From NCBI GenBank assembly GCA_015680685.1, contig MNCI01006166.1, positions 332,490 through 396,489 on the forward strand: DNA of 64,000 bases. Reading direction: 5' to 3'. Below are positions 10,379 through 20,830 of this stretch, one piece after another. A program made the translations under genes and the position numbers. The notes under the pieces were generated by a model that did not search any database, was not told the origin of the DNA, and was given only the letters and a program-made list of their open reading frames with translations. Every line of letters starts with the position of its first letter. Positions within the stretch are counted from its first letter, which is position 1. Source of the stretch: Gnetum montanum (lineage: Eukaryota; Streptophyta; Gnetopsida; Gnetales; Gnetaceae).

Positions 10379-12032
10379 ATATCTTCTTCTTACAAGGCTA
10401 ATTCCCCACTTACTAATGCTTCTACAAGAGTACATGAGAGAACAACTAAAAGTAAAGATGATGTACCTCATCAAATTAAAGTTGTTTACCAACATCTAAA
10501 TCCTTACCATGTAAACTTTACTTTCATCCTTTACTAGGATGAGAAAATGCAGTAAAGAAGCCTTGAGGGCAATATGGTGTTATCACCTAATTATCAACTT
10601 CATCAATGTTCATAGTAACATTAATGAGTGTTGAAGTTAAAGCAACTATTGATGATTATAGAATGATTAATGATATGCCTAGGTCCTATTAGCCCATGAA
10701 AGCTCTACTTCACATAGATCATTTCAAGGAGGTATGCCATGAAGTAGAAAAGCAAAAGAAGGCCACCAACCCATGGACATCACAATCAATGAAGGAAGAT
10801 ATCGATTACCACTTTAGCCAATATCAACATCAAAATCCTCCTTTCTTTAATGCAAATGACATGAAAAATCTAGGACTACACTTAGCCTTGACGAGCAACT
10901 AGGAAAGAGGGATAATTAAATTGAATACAAGGATGGCCTAAGACCTAGATCATGGGAGAAGAGTAATTTGGCATGCCTCTCATAGTTCTCCATCATCCTT
11001 ATCATCATTATCATCTAATGAGAATGAGTGTGGCCAAGGAAGAAAGGGTAATAATAGACAACTTGATGGAGATTATCAAAGAGACAATCATAGAGATGGT
11101 GACCATGATCAAGAAATAAGACAAAAACATGAATGATGGCATAACTAGTAACATCATAGGAGATATGATCATGATATGAATCATGATGAATAAGATAACT
11201 AAGATGAACCATTGCTTGTTATTAGAAAGGTAGTATATATACCAACTAGATATCAAATGGATAATCAAATCAAATGGCTAAACATAAATAATATTTCTAA
11301 GTTTTAAGGAGGCTATAATGATAATTCACAACATAATTTACAAGCCTTCCATAATATTTTCATCTTGCAAAACATAGATAATAAATGGAAAAAGCTAAAT
11401 CTATTCCCAATGATGCTCGTAAAAAAAGTTAAAATCTAGTACTAGACCTTGGAATTGAAATCTATGAAGATATGGAGTACAATGTTAGAGCTATTCAATA
11501 ACAAATATCAAACCTACTCTAGAGTCTCTAACTTGAGAAAGTAAATTCAACCATGAATCCCTTGATGTAGCCTTGGATGAATACTATCTCTACTACATAT
11601 ATGTGTAGGCCATTGATTCTATCAAAGGGAATAGATAAGGCACATCATAAATGGGCTTAGAAATAAAACTAGAAAGAATTTTAGCATTTATGCTCAAGAG
11701 AAACTTTTAGAAATGAGTGTCCATCAAATCCAATAGTTGATTGATCTAGTAGCTAAGAAGGAAGAAGAGCTAAAGAAAAGAGAAAATTTAGAGAAGTATT
11801 ATAAAAATCCTTCTCTTCATAAAATAAAGATATGTTTCTATGATCTAGAAGAGGTGGCACCATTGGAAGAAGTGACCTAGTAGACAACCTTGTCAACTCA
11901 AAAATTAGTTGTCGATGTCTTGGCCAAGATTGATAAAATGTGACTCTATTGGTGAAAATTTCCAATTAACATTAAAAATTATAAAGAAGAAAGGAGAGTA
12001 AGGTAGAACTAAAGATAAGAACAAAAGAAAGA
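10379..12032 (+). pseudogene. gag: gag, N-terminal and core part (element B)
   Basis: The start codon has decayed to ATA at 10379 (followed by SSSYKANSP). Next come NFTFILYQDE and GNMVLSPNY, matching the gag N-termini of L and D, then a Ser run near 10990 (SSPSSLSSLSS). The capsid-like core follows from about 11290: NISKF.GGYNDNSQHNLQAFHNI, LNLFPMMLV and TMLELFNNKYQTYSRVSNLRK. Stops and shifts are common. At 12033 the frame is interrupted by solo LTR C and resumes at 12927. Confidence 0.8.
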
Positions 12033-12037
12033 AAAAG

Positions 12038-12921
12038 TGATGAGAGCGGTTACTCTAGCAGTTATTCTAATTATTAGAACAGTTACTCTAGTGGTTACTC
12101 TAGTAGTTACTCTAATTATTAGAGTGGTTACTCTAATTATTAGAGTAGTTGCTCCCAAGCCTATAAATACAGTGCCTAGGCACATAATTGGAAAGAAGTC
12201 TTTTAGCAGTCAAGTAGCGAAACTCTTGTAGTTTGTTTGAAAGTTAGAGTATTTTCCAAGTGCCCATAGTAGGAGGTCTAAGTGTGGATGGATCTTTATT
12301 CGAGCATTGTGTACCTAAGCACACCTTGTGTACGGCAATAAAGACAAGCTCTTTGATTCATCCTTGTAGCACTTGAGATTTGTTTTCTTACGTATTTATT
12401 TTATTTTATTTTCTTATACATTTATTTTATTTTATGTACTTTACATTTTTGTTATTAGCACAGCAATTCATTTTGATCAATTAAGCAAATCGTTAAATTA
12501 CACAAGCACGAACACTTTGAGCATGCATGTAACGCTTAGTAACCCAATAACGATTAGCGTTTGGTAATCCTAGGAGTGTTGCACTGGTTTAGGATGCGTA
12601 CGACAAGTGGGAACAGTTGCTAGTGTTAGGATTAGTTAGAACTTAGTTAATGAGTAGTTAAGTTAAATTAGTCACTTAGTTACCTCTCTCCTTCCCTACT
12701 AGTGTAGGACATAAAGACATAAAAGCTATAAAAATCATATGCCTCAAGCTTACTTAACCATACAATTATGACATATAGGTAAGCTTGGGAAGACAATGAT
12801 CAACCAACCCATCCTTGTTCCATAAGGGCGCATAAGCACTTAATCCTTCAAATTCGACTGGATCATGCATGAAATGCTCGTATTCATATAGTTGAGCATA
12901 GGGGTACCTCGCCGCTCATCA
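12038..12921 (+). repeat. Solo LTR C inserted in B's gag
   Basis: An 884-bp LTR, TGATGAG to CTCATCA, flanked by a perfect duplication AAAAG (12033-12037 and 12922-12926) with no internal region, so it is a solo LTR left by LTR-LTR recombination. TATAAATA at 12162-12169. Upstream, GTTACTCTA recurs six to seven times between 12049 and 12155, partly as TAGAGTGGTTACTCTA palindromes. The block around TGTGTACGGCAATAAAGAC is shared with L's LTR, so C and L are related. Low decay indicates a recent insertion. Confidence 0.92.
12162..12169 (+). promoter_or_regulatory. LTR TATA box (solo LTR C)
   Basis: CCTATAAATACAGTGCC just downstream of the GTTACTCTA array; AATAAAG follows near 12339. Confidence 0.72.
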
Positions 12922-12926
12922 AAAAG

Positions 12927-13571
12927 AACATAAAAATAGACTACTACCAATAAAAATGGAAGTTAGCTATAGTTGAGGATGTTGCAAACTCAAATTCTAA
13001 AGGCAATGGTTGTGAAATCTACTCCTATGAACATCCTAAGGGTTATTACCTTGCAATGTCCCATCTTTAAGAGTCTAGGGCTTATGCCTTAAACTTAAAT
13101 TTGTTAAGAGGAAAATAGCCAAAATATTTTCTTATTCCCAAGATAGGCATCAACACTCTTATCATCAATAATACTACTATCCTAGTGGGGTTTTAGCACA
13201 ACCTTAGAAGTAATATTAATAGTAGTGGAAAAACTTACAGTTGTAGGAAATGTAAACACCAAAGTAACAATACCCTTATAGGTAATCTAATCCTTATGGA
13301 TATTATGTCCAACAAATTTTCTAGTGGCTTTGCTACCCATGCTCATGTCCATCATTATAATCCTTTAAAGTACCAAAACCTTCCTACTCCACTAGCTAAA
13401 TCTTCTTCATATGTTCCTCACCCTTATCAGTATTCCTAACCTCATGCTCCTATTCCTCTATCACCTATTCTAGCTTTGCAAGATGAAACCCCCCCCAACT
13501 ATAATAAAGAAATACTACTCAAGCTATTAAACTTATAGGTGAACAATAGTTAAAGAGGATTCAAGTACAAG
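12927..13571 (+). pseudogene. gag: gag, C-terminal part (element B)
   Basis: Continuation of B's gag after solo LTR C. It includes CEIYSYEHPKGYYLAMSHL and later SYSCRKCKH near 13230, a possible relic of a zinc-knuckle-like region. It ends in a Pro/Tyr/His-rich tail (PHPYQYS, then PIPLSPILALQDETPP near 13430-13500). The tail matches gag of J across its own interruption. The sequence stops at the left duplication of element D (CTTAG, 13572-13576). Confidence 0.72.
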
Positions 13572-13576
13572 CTTAG

Positions 13577-14433
13577 TAATAAATCAAATTTTGAGTAAGG
13601 ACTATGATATCATATCTACAATGTCATAGATACAATGTCATAGCTTAAGATATGATGTTGTAGATATGATATCATAGCTCAAGATACAATGTCATATATG
13701 TAATGTAATGAGCCATGGTCATGCCTATAAATATGACTCCACCATCATGTCAAACTCACCTTTTAGTTGAACACTTAGTAGAGTTCTTATAGTTTATTTT
13801 TGTAATTTTAAGTTAGTTGTAGGTACCTACAATGTGGTGGTTAACAATTATCTAACATCTTTATTTAAGTAAAGTATACTTGGATACATTTCATAAATAG
13901 AAATAAAGATCAAGATCATTCTTATGTTTTTTACATTTACAATATTATTTAATTTTTCATATTCATTTGTATTAATAGAATAAGTATGATTGGTTTCTAG
14001 TGCTAATGTATGATCATATAGTAATATAGTAGTATCCTTAATTTACTTAATAGCAAAGTTTTGTGATAATTCCAATGGAAATTATACTAGCCTAGGGTAT
14101 TTACAAAAGACCAATAATGGATGCTTATCACCATTAGGCTAGAATAGAAATTCATTTCTATTACATCTTAGTAGAAATTATATTTATTTCATTATGTTTT
14201 ACTTTAGCATACTTAGAGGTAATTAACATCAATATTTTATATACCTTACCATAAGTTAAATCATATACTTTTTCTTTGCTAGCTATGGGAGGAAGACAAC
14301 AATCACAAACTCATTGTTAACATGCTAATATACGATATTTTTCCAACCTTGGATTATGACCTAGCTACTTATATACATTTATGTACAGTTGTGACTTATA
14401 TGGTTGTGCATTGGGAACTCTCACTACTGATCA
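13577..14433 (+). repeat. 5' LTR of element D
   Basis: 857 bp; starts TAATAAATC (TGATAGATC in the partner) and ends CTACTGATCA. U3 (about 13597-13712) is packed with GATATGATATCATA and GATACAATGTCAT repeats, then TATAAATA at 13726-13733. Confidence 0.86.
13726..13733 (+). promoter_or_regulatory. LTR TATA box (element D)
   Basis: CATGCCTATAAATATGACTC, downstream of the repeated GATATGATATC-like motifs. A closely similar arrangement recurs inside the element at 20146-20216. Confidence 0.72.
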
Positions 14434-14434
14434 C

Positions 14435-14451
14435 TAGAGCTATTATTAGGA
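14435..14451 (+). other. Primer-binding site, decayed tRNA-Asp type (element D)
   Basis: TAGAGCTATTATTAGGA aligns with TGGCGCCGTTGCCGGGG of element L, nearly all differences being transitions. Confidence 0.65.
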
Positions 14452-14575
14452 AATGATGTTAGTCTACACTATTTAGTTAATTTTATTAAGGATTCCTTAT
14501 TTTAACATTTTTAAATATTTACCTTACAAACATATAATAATTTCTAAATACATACTTAAGCAAAAATTGATTAAC

Positions 14576-16865
14576 ATGTCTTTAATACACAAAGTTAATT
14601 CCCCACCTATTAATGATATTAATGAAAGCAATGAAAGGGTTTACAATGAATGAAAACTAGATTAGACTAATGTAAATCAATATTTCCTATGCTCATGTTG
14701 ATTCATATTATTCTAACTTCAAATTTATATTTTATAAGGATGAATAGTTTGGATGAAGAAACTTACAAGTTAATATTATATTATCACCAAAGTGTTTAGC
14801 TCCATCTATGCTTCAAGAAGTAATTCTTAGATTAGGTCTTGGTCACATGCATGGAGGATATTAGATAAAAAAGAACATGACTCGGTCATATCATCCAATA
14901 AAAGACCAGATTAGGAAAGATGTTATTATGAAAGCCAGATATGAATAAGAAAAAGAAAGAAGAGCATCTCAAGTAATCATAATCTTAAAAAAGGAAGATA
15001 TAGAGTATTAAGCTAAAAAGTCTCACTATCATTGATCTTATTCTCACCCACCTATTCTAGATGCAAAATATTTTTTTTGCAATAAAAGCTATGCTCTACC
15101 TTAGCAGAAACTCTTTGAAGAAATAAGGTAGACCCTAGAGCAAGGAGGAACCCAAGGCCAAGGATCTCTAGTAGATATAAAAGAGAAGAAACAAGGGATC
15201 ATAATAGGAGAACTAATTGACATCATTCTCCAAGTCCTCCATCCTCTTCATCACACTTATCAATAGACTCTAACAAGGAAAAACATAGAAATGAAGGAAG
15301 AGAACCTTGAAGAAATCAAGAATGAATACTTAATAAGGAGAAAAGAAGATACCATAATACACATCTTAAGAGAAGAGAAGAAGACATCATGATGCAGATG
15401 TAAGTGAAAGAGAAAGAGAGAAAACACATGAAAGAAGAGATAAAGAAGAACATTGGAGAGATCACTACTACAATTGATATGATTAACCCATTAATTATGA
15501 TGAACCCCTATTGGCTATAAGAATAATGATTGATATCAATAAGATCATGCATATTGTAACAAGGCATTAAAGAGATACTCACATTAAACAGCTAAGCATG
15601 TATAACATTCCCAACTTTGAAGGAGGATATAAGGTTGATCATCAACATTACCTTTAAGCTTTCCACGATGCTTATGCTCTCTAAAATATTAAGAATGAAT
15701 GGCAAAAACCTAAGCTATTCCTAAGAATACTTATAAAAAAAGCATAGAGTTGGTATAGATCACTGAAACTAGAGTTAATTTGAAGATGGACCCAAATGTT
15801 AGAGGTGTTTAATAATAAGTATTAGACATAAGAATGTTAAACCTAAGAAAGAAAATCCAAGTATAGAAGTAGGGTATTCATGAATCCCTTAACATGATAA
15901 TAGAAAGATATTGTTCATTCTTACATTGATGCACAAGCTATGAATTTTCTCAAAGGGAATAATTGAGACACATAATTGATGAATTAAGAAATAAGGTTCA
16001 AGAAATCCTTGGAGTCTATGCCCAAGGAAGATTATTAGAAATAAGTGTCCATCATCTATAAAGACTACTATATTAAGTTACTAAAAAAGAAGAAGAGCTA
16101 ATAAAGAGAGAGCTTGTGGAGGAATACAATATAGATTCTTCTCTTTAAGAAAGAGATACTAGGGTATGTGAGACCTAGGATGAAGAATCAATGAAAGATA
16201 TGATTCAAAGGAAGACCTTGCTAATTCAAACATTTGTGAATAATATCACTAAAATGGTAAAAAATATGTGGGATTATATAGATGAAAATTTTGTACCTAC
16301 ATTGAAGATTATAGAGGAAAAGACTGAGTAAGCACAATTAAGAAAAAGATAGAAGGCAAAAGAAGGAAATTTGACAAGATAAATAAAAGTACAAAGGAAA
16401 AGTTATAGTAATCAAAGAGGATATTAATTTCAATTTAGAAGATAAAAATTTATGTAATCTATATCAATACAAACATCCTAAAAGATGTTGTTTGGTCATG
16501 AATCATTTATAAGAGCCAAGGACATATGTATTGAATCCAAAGTTTGTGAGAAAATAGATGGCTAGAAAGTTACCTTATCTACAAGGTAACTATAAATAGC
16601 TCTATCAACAATAAAATTATTATTCTTATGGGAGATATTCTTAATCAAAAGAGTAATATCAATAGTAGTGGAAAAATCCATGGTCCTAGGGGATGCCACC
16701 TCCAAGACAACAGTATCTTTATAGACAACTAAATCCTTATGGTTACTATGTATAGTAACTCATCTACCTAGTGAATGCTTCCACTTATGCATCTTGCTAC
16801 TACTATCATGCAAAGTATCACAGATCTATGACTCCATGTGTACAATCACCTTCATACATACTAAA
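14576..16865 (+). pseudogene. gag: gag (element D)
   Basis: Begins with ATG at 14576 (MSLIHKVNSPP), about 125 bp after the primer site. Relics follow in the family order: FIFYKDE near 14730; RRNPRPRISS and the Ser-rich SPPSSSSHLSIDS near 15150-15260; a highly charged Arg/Glu/Lys stretch 15270-15470; then NYDEPLLAI, the FEGGYK.DHQHY core near 15610-15660, and NNKY near 15815. The C-terminal part becomes unrecognisable near 16860 where an unrelated insert begins. Stops and frameshifts are dense. Confidence 0.75.
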
Positions 16866-17046
16866 ACACCTCAAGGAAAATTCATGTGGCAAATGAAAGC
16901 TAATAGCCAAAATTTATATTGTAATTTGGTACAAAATTAAAGATAGAAACAATTGTTCTATTCTCCCACCAAAAATCTCAACTTGTGATCTTCTTTTGGT
17001 AGAATTTTAAGTCATTTTCAATGTAAAAAATGATGTTCATAGCCCA

Positions 17047-17212
17047 CACGCTACAAATCCCATGTACTCTCATCTTGTGAGGTCAAAAGATGTTTCACAT
17101 GCTATAAATGTCATGTATCCCAGCTTTTGGAAGGCTAAAGAATGCTTCATAAGTTGTAAATTCTATGTATGCCAACTTGTGGGGGCTAAAAACAATCCAT
17201 ATGCTATAAAAT
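17047..17212. repeat. Degenerate tandem array, period about 51 bp
   Basis: Units start near 17047, 17098, 17148 and 17198 with CACGCTACAAAT, CATGCTATAAAT, CATAAGTTGTAAAT and CATATGCTATAAAA. Each is followed by a CATGTA-like block and an AACTTGTG-like block. Three full units and a partial one. Confidence 0.72.
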
Positions 17213-17249
17213 CAGACATTTTCACCTCATATGATGGACATCCCAACCT

Positions 17250-17420
17250 CACACAATAAGTAGCATGTGAAGTCAATGTGTGGAAGTTGGGCTTTAATTT
17301 CACATGATGAACTTTAGAGTCCCACATGATGGGCAGCATGTGAAGGTTGGCCTTTAGTTCCACCCAATGGAAATCATAGTCCCACACAATGAGCAGCATG
17401 TGAGGTTAGCATATAGGATT
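17250..17420. repeat. Degenerate tandem array, period 60 bp
   Basis: 17281-17340 and 17341-17400 align without gaps (GAAGTTGGGCTTTAATTTCA against GAAGGTTGGCCTTTAGTTCC; CCCACATGATGGGCAGCATG against CCCACACAATGAGCAGCATG). Weaker partial units lie on both sides. Confidence 0.75.
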
Positions 17421-18199
17421 TGGACTTTCAACCCACACACTGCACTTTGACTAGGAAGCCATTTGTAATGCTTAAAACTATAACAGATGCAAGCATTGAA
17501 GATTTGCAGCCTGTAAATGTAAAATTTGAAGCCATTTTTGGGATCTTTTGAAAATATTTTCTTAGTAAGAAAAATTTGTAGCACACTTGCAGTCAAAAGA
17601 TCAAGTACTAGCAAAGCACAGAGACATTATTGCAAATTTTCATGGCCTTTCACAACATTTTGTAGTGCAGATCAAGCAAGCATAAAGATGCAATCAAGTG
17701 CAGAACATAGCCTACCACTTGCACTAGATTTCAAAGTCATTTCTACATTTTTTAGGTTTTTTTAAACCCATTGATCTATACTCTTTGAACTTATTTCTTT
17801 TTAAATATTTTTCACCACTATATAATACAAAATTTGTAGTTGTTTTGGCCTTATTTTCTTTGCACTTTTATGCATATTTCACAACATTTGGTAATAGACT
17901 TTCCAAGTTCTTGGGTGCTCAGCTAGACCATTTAAGATGTTTTGGATCCTTTTCAAGGCCTGTGGATCTATGAGTTAAATTGTCTTACATGGGATCTTTT
18001 AGTTTTCCAACATCAAAACTTTCTTTCATTACACATACATCATCTTCCATTACATCACTCTTAGTAACCTCCTAATTGGTTACCTCTAGTACCTTCACCA
18101 ATAACATAAGGAGAATCTTCTCCTTAGCTATAGTAAAAAAATGCAAGGACCGTTACTACACAAGTAGAAGACAATACCAATAATTATGAACCTAAATCA

Positions 18200-19510
18200 A
18201 AGAAGTATTTTTTCTTTAGAATAAGCCCTAAAAAAGATAGCAAAGTTGGGGTTTTCTCACAACTAGCAAGAAGAGACATGGCTATGACACCTGTTACAAT
18301 CTCTAATACTTCAAATTTTTATATAGAACATATGCTTCAACAAAAATATAATCAAAACTTAACCATTATCATGCTCACACAAATTGTAAGTCGTTGGATT
18401 AAGATATGTGTACTTCCTAAGAAATGAACATATCCTAAAATTCGTTTGATTTACTTACAAATTGCAAGGAACACCCCATGCAAAGCTCTCATACATTTAG
18501 GCTCAGAAATACATCTGACTTCTCAAGATATGTATCAAGCTTGAAATCTACTAGCATTAGAGAAATGTCATATCATGTTATAGTTTACAAACCAATCTAT
18601 TGTTATTCCACTCAAAAACGTAGAAGATGATGTGATTACCATAAGTCACTAGTTATACCCTATAAAGCTTTGTGTAATTTATTTTGGGAGAAATAAGGGA
18701 GATTTTCCAATTATCATGGGAAGAGTCTGGTTAAGTATAATTGATGCTAAGCTAGGGTTAAGATATTTTTCCTTGGAAATTTCTAAGAAAGATGGAAAGA
18801 GAGCCATGCAAAGGCAAAGAATTCCATGCATCATGTACAGTGATACAAGGTGTAATTGCATGTAGAAAGTATGGATTTTCAAAAGAATAAATATCTTAGC
18901 ATGCAAAACTTATGTAGAAGATGTCTATGTATAATATTATTTGTACGCAATATCCATAAAATAGAAAAGCATCTAGTGGTTGATAACTAAAATAGAATGT
19001 AATTCCACAATATGCATAAACTAATGGAATAGATAACGAGTGCCTATATAGAAGAAATAGATAAGATAGAGTGATTAAGACAATAACTTTTCCAAGAAGA
19101 ATAAAAGTAAGATAAAGATATAAGATGGGGAAACTTAGAGATTCTTGATAAACTAGAACCAAAGCCTATAGAACTTAAGAAATTACTAGATACACTAGAA
19201 TATGTATTTATTAACAATGAAAAAGTAGTAATTATCAATGTTAATCTTAGTAAAGAACAAAAGTAGAAGGTAGTTAAGGTAGAAAAAAAATGGCCAACTA
19301 CATTTGCATGATCATATGATGACATCACAAGAATCAATCCACATATCTACCAACATCAAATATACATAGACCCTATGATTAATCCACATCAACAAAGTCA
19401 ACAACATTTGAATCCAAACCTAAAGAAAGTGGTGAAATAAGAACTAGAAAAAATACTCAAGGCTATATTCATATATTCAATAGTGAATATTGAATGGACT
19501 AGCCCATTAG
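18200..19510 (+). pseudogene. pol: Protease and N-terminal reverse transcriptase (element D)
   Basis: Protease relic: NTPCKALIHLGSEIHLTSQ near 18480 (the catalytic Asp of D-S-G is replaced) and GDFPIIMGRVWLSIIDAKL near 18690-18760, matching the GYPLILGRPWL.. motif. The start of reverse transcriptase follows: ELKKLLDTLEYVFINNEK (19170-19210), SYDDITRINPHIYQHQIYID, the HLNPNLKKVVK.ELEKIL segment and VNIEWTSPLV (about 19480-19510). These match the Tat/Athila-type linker and RT finger region. Everything from the palm onward is deleted at about 19510, where the pre-ORF2 spacer begins. The same region in B is at 24900-25900. Confidence 0.82.
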
Positions 19511-20830
19511 TTAGAACCTAGATGGAAAGTTATAATAATCACTTTAAGCATACCTCACAAATAGGATTCATTATTAATATGGTAATCTGCCTCATGTCTT
19601 GTTTTCTTCAATCCATTCTTTTACCATTCCACCTTACTAATGTATATAATTACAATTTAATGATTTTATATAGCATAGTATTATTTTATTACTAAAGTAG
19701 TTTAGCAAGTGTGTATTGAAAGATAGGTATGATTCACATTCCATTCCTTAAGTACCTACAAACATTTGTAGAAGTAATTATATAATGGCATTAAAGGCAA
19801 AGCCAACTTTGGGGAGGATTCACTTGTATAGCTATTATATCTTATACTTGACAACCATTTCCATCTCATCTTGCTCATTTCTAGTTACTATATCACCTCT
19901 TGTAGCATTCCTAAAGCTTCTAACAATCAATATGCTTAACCATTTTCATCAACAATGTCCTTTAGCCTTCGATACTTAACCTTGCCTAATCATCTTAGTC
20001 TTTTCCATCACTTAGGAATAATTAACATATTTATAAGCATCATTCTTTGGCTAGATACCCTCAAAAAAACATTGGAATCCTCCAAAAATCCAAAGTTGTC
20101 ATTATTTGTCAAGAAATCAAGCAAAAAATTTGAATTTTTCTAAGGTGTCATTGTTGATATGATATTGCATTTATGATACCATAAATATGATTTATCTAAT
20201 ATAATTCCTATAAATATAACATGACCATTAGGATATTTTCTTCATTTTCTCCCAAACATATGAGGAGTTCATGTTCTTGTCATGTCAAAGAGACTTCTCC
20301 CAATCATATCTTCCACATCACACACTCAATTTGAGTCATTTTTGAATCCTTTAGATCCTAGAGTGAGTTTTTTTGTTATGGGGAAACATTTGTGCAAATT
20401 TAGAAATTTTTGCTAATACTGAGATAACCTAAGTAAGAAGGAAGAATAATAATCTAACAATTCTCTATTGCATATCAAATAATTTCAAGATTTTATGCTA
20501 ATTTTAGGGCCTATGATCTAATTAGTACTATTAAAATCAAAATTTGTTTCCTAGGAAATGTGGTACATTTTCAAATATTGTTCCAATAATTCCTAATAAT
20601 GGATTGGGGAAATTGTTAGGATAATTAATTTTGCAAACATTTCTAATTTTGACTAATTTTAAAATTGGGATTATTTATAATTGATGAAATTTTAAATGTT
20701 GCAATTGCAATTCAAAATAAAATCAATCTTTTGAATTTTGATCAAAATGCAAAATCTAAAGAAGGGTTACAAACAAGTAGGTTTCTTTTTTAATTTTTTT
20801 AGTTATTCATAACAATACCTATGATTGCAA
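19511..20830 (+). other. Pre-ORF2 spacer (element D)
   Basis: Non-coding, AT-rich. The start (near 19585-19680: CTCATGTCTTG, CCATTCCACCTTACTAATG) resembles B's spacer near 46390-46480, confirming that D's deletion joined RT to the spacer. It contains the U3-like promoter candidate described separately. No ORF here is supported. Confidence 0.6.
20146..20216 (+). promoter_or_regulatory. U3-like internal promoter candidate before ORF2 (element D)
   Basis: TGTTGATATGATATTGC, TGATACCATAAATATGA and TATAAATA (20209-20216) lie in the same order as in D's own LTR (TGTTGTAGATATGATATC, AAGATACAATGTCATATATG, TATAAATA at 13726-13733). The ORF2 start is about 620 bp downstream. Equivalent modules occur in E and H with different motifs that match their own LTRs. 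Promoter activity is inferred. Confidence 0.5.

Larger units (their letters stand above)
16866..18060. other. Unassigned insert between gag and protease of D
   Basis: This stretch does not match gag or pol of the other copies and carries no supported gene. It contains two different short tandem arrays and a tail of unique-looking AT-rich DNA. It may be a nested insertion, but I found no clear target-site duplication or terminal repeats. Boundaries are approximate. Confidence 0.5.

Noticed and set aside
11011-11268. Minus-strand hydrophobic ORF of 85 codons
   Set aside because: Antisense of B's Asp/His/Arg-rich gag region (GAT/CAT-rich codons give Ile/Met/Ser in reverse).
12037-12231. 64-codon plus-strand ORF rich in VTLVV/IIR repeats
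   Set aside because: It is the translation of the GTTACTCTA array in solo LTR C, upstream of the TATA box; no protein is implied.
17047-17420. Possible CRISPR-like array
   Set aside because: Repeats are degenerate, without unique spacers of constant length, in a plant retrotransposon context; they are ordinary tandem repeats.
17163-17614. Overlapping ORFs of 78 and 86 codons
   Set aside because: They cross the tandem arrays in D's unassigned insert and have no family match.
18679-19337. Minus-strand ORFs rich in Leu, Tyr and Ser that look membrane-like
   Set aside because: They are antisense shadows of D's protease and reverse-transcriptase linker, which match known families on the plus strand.
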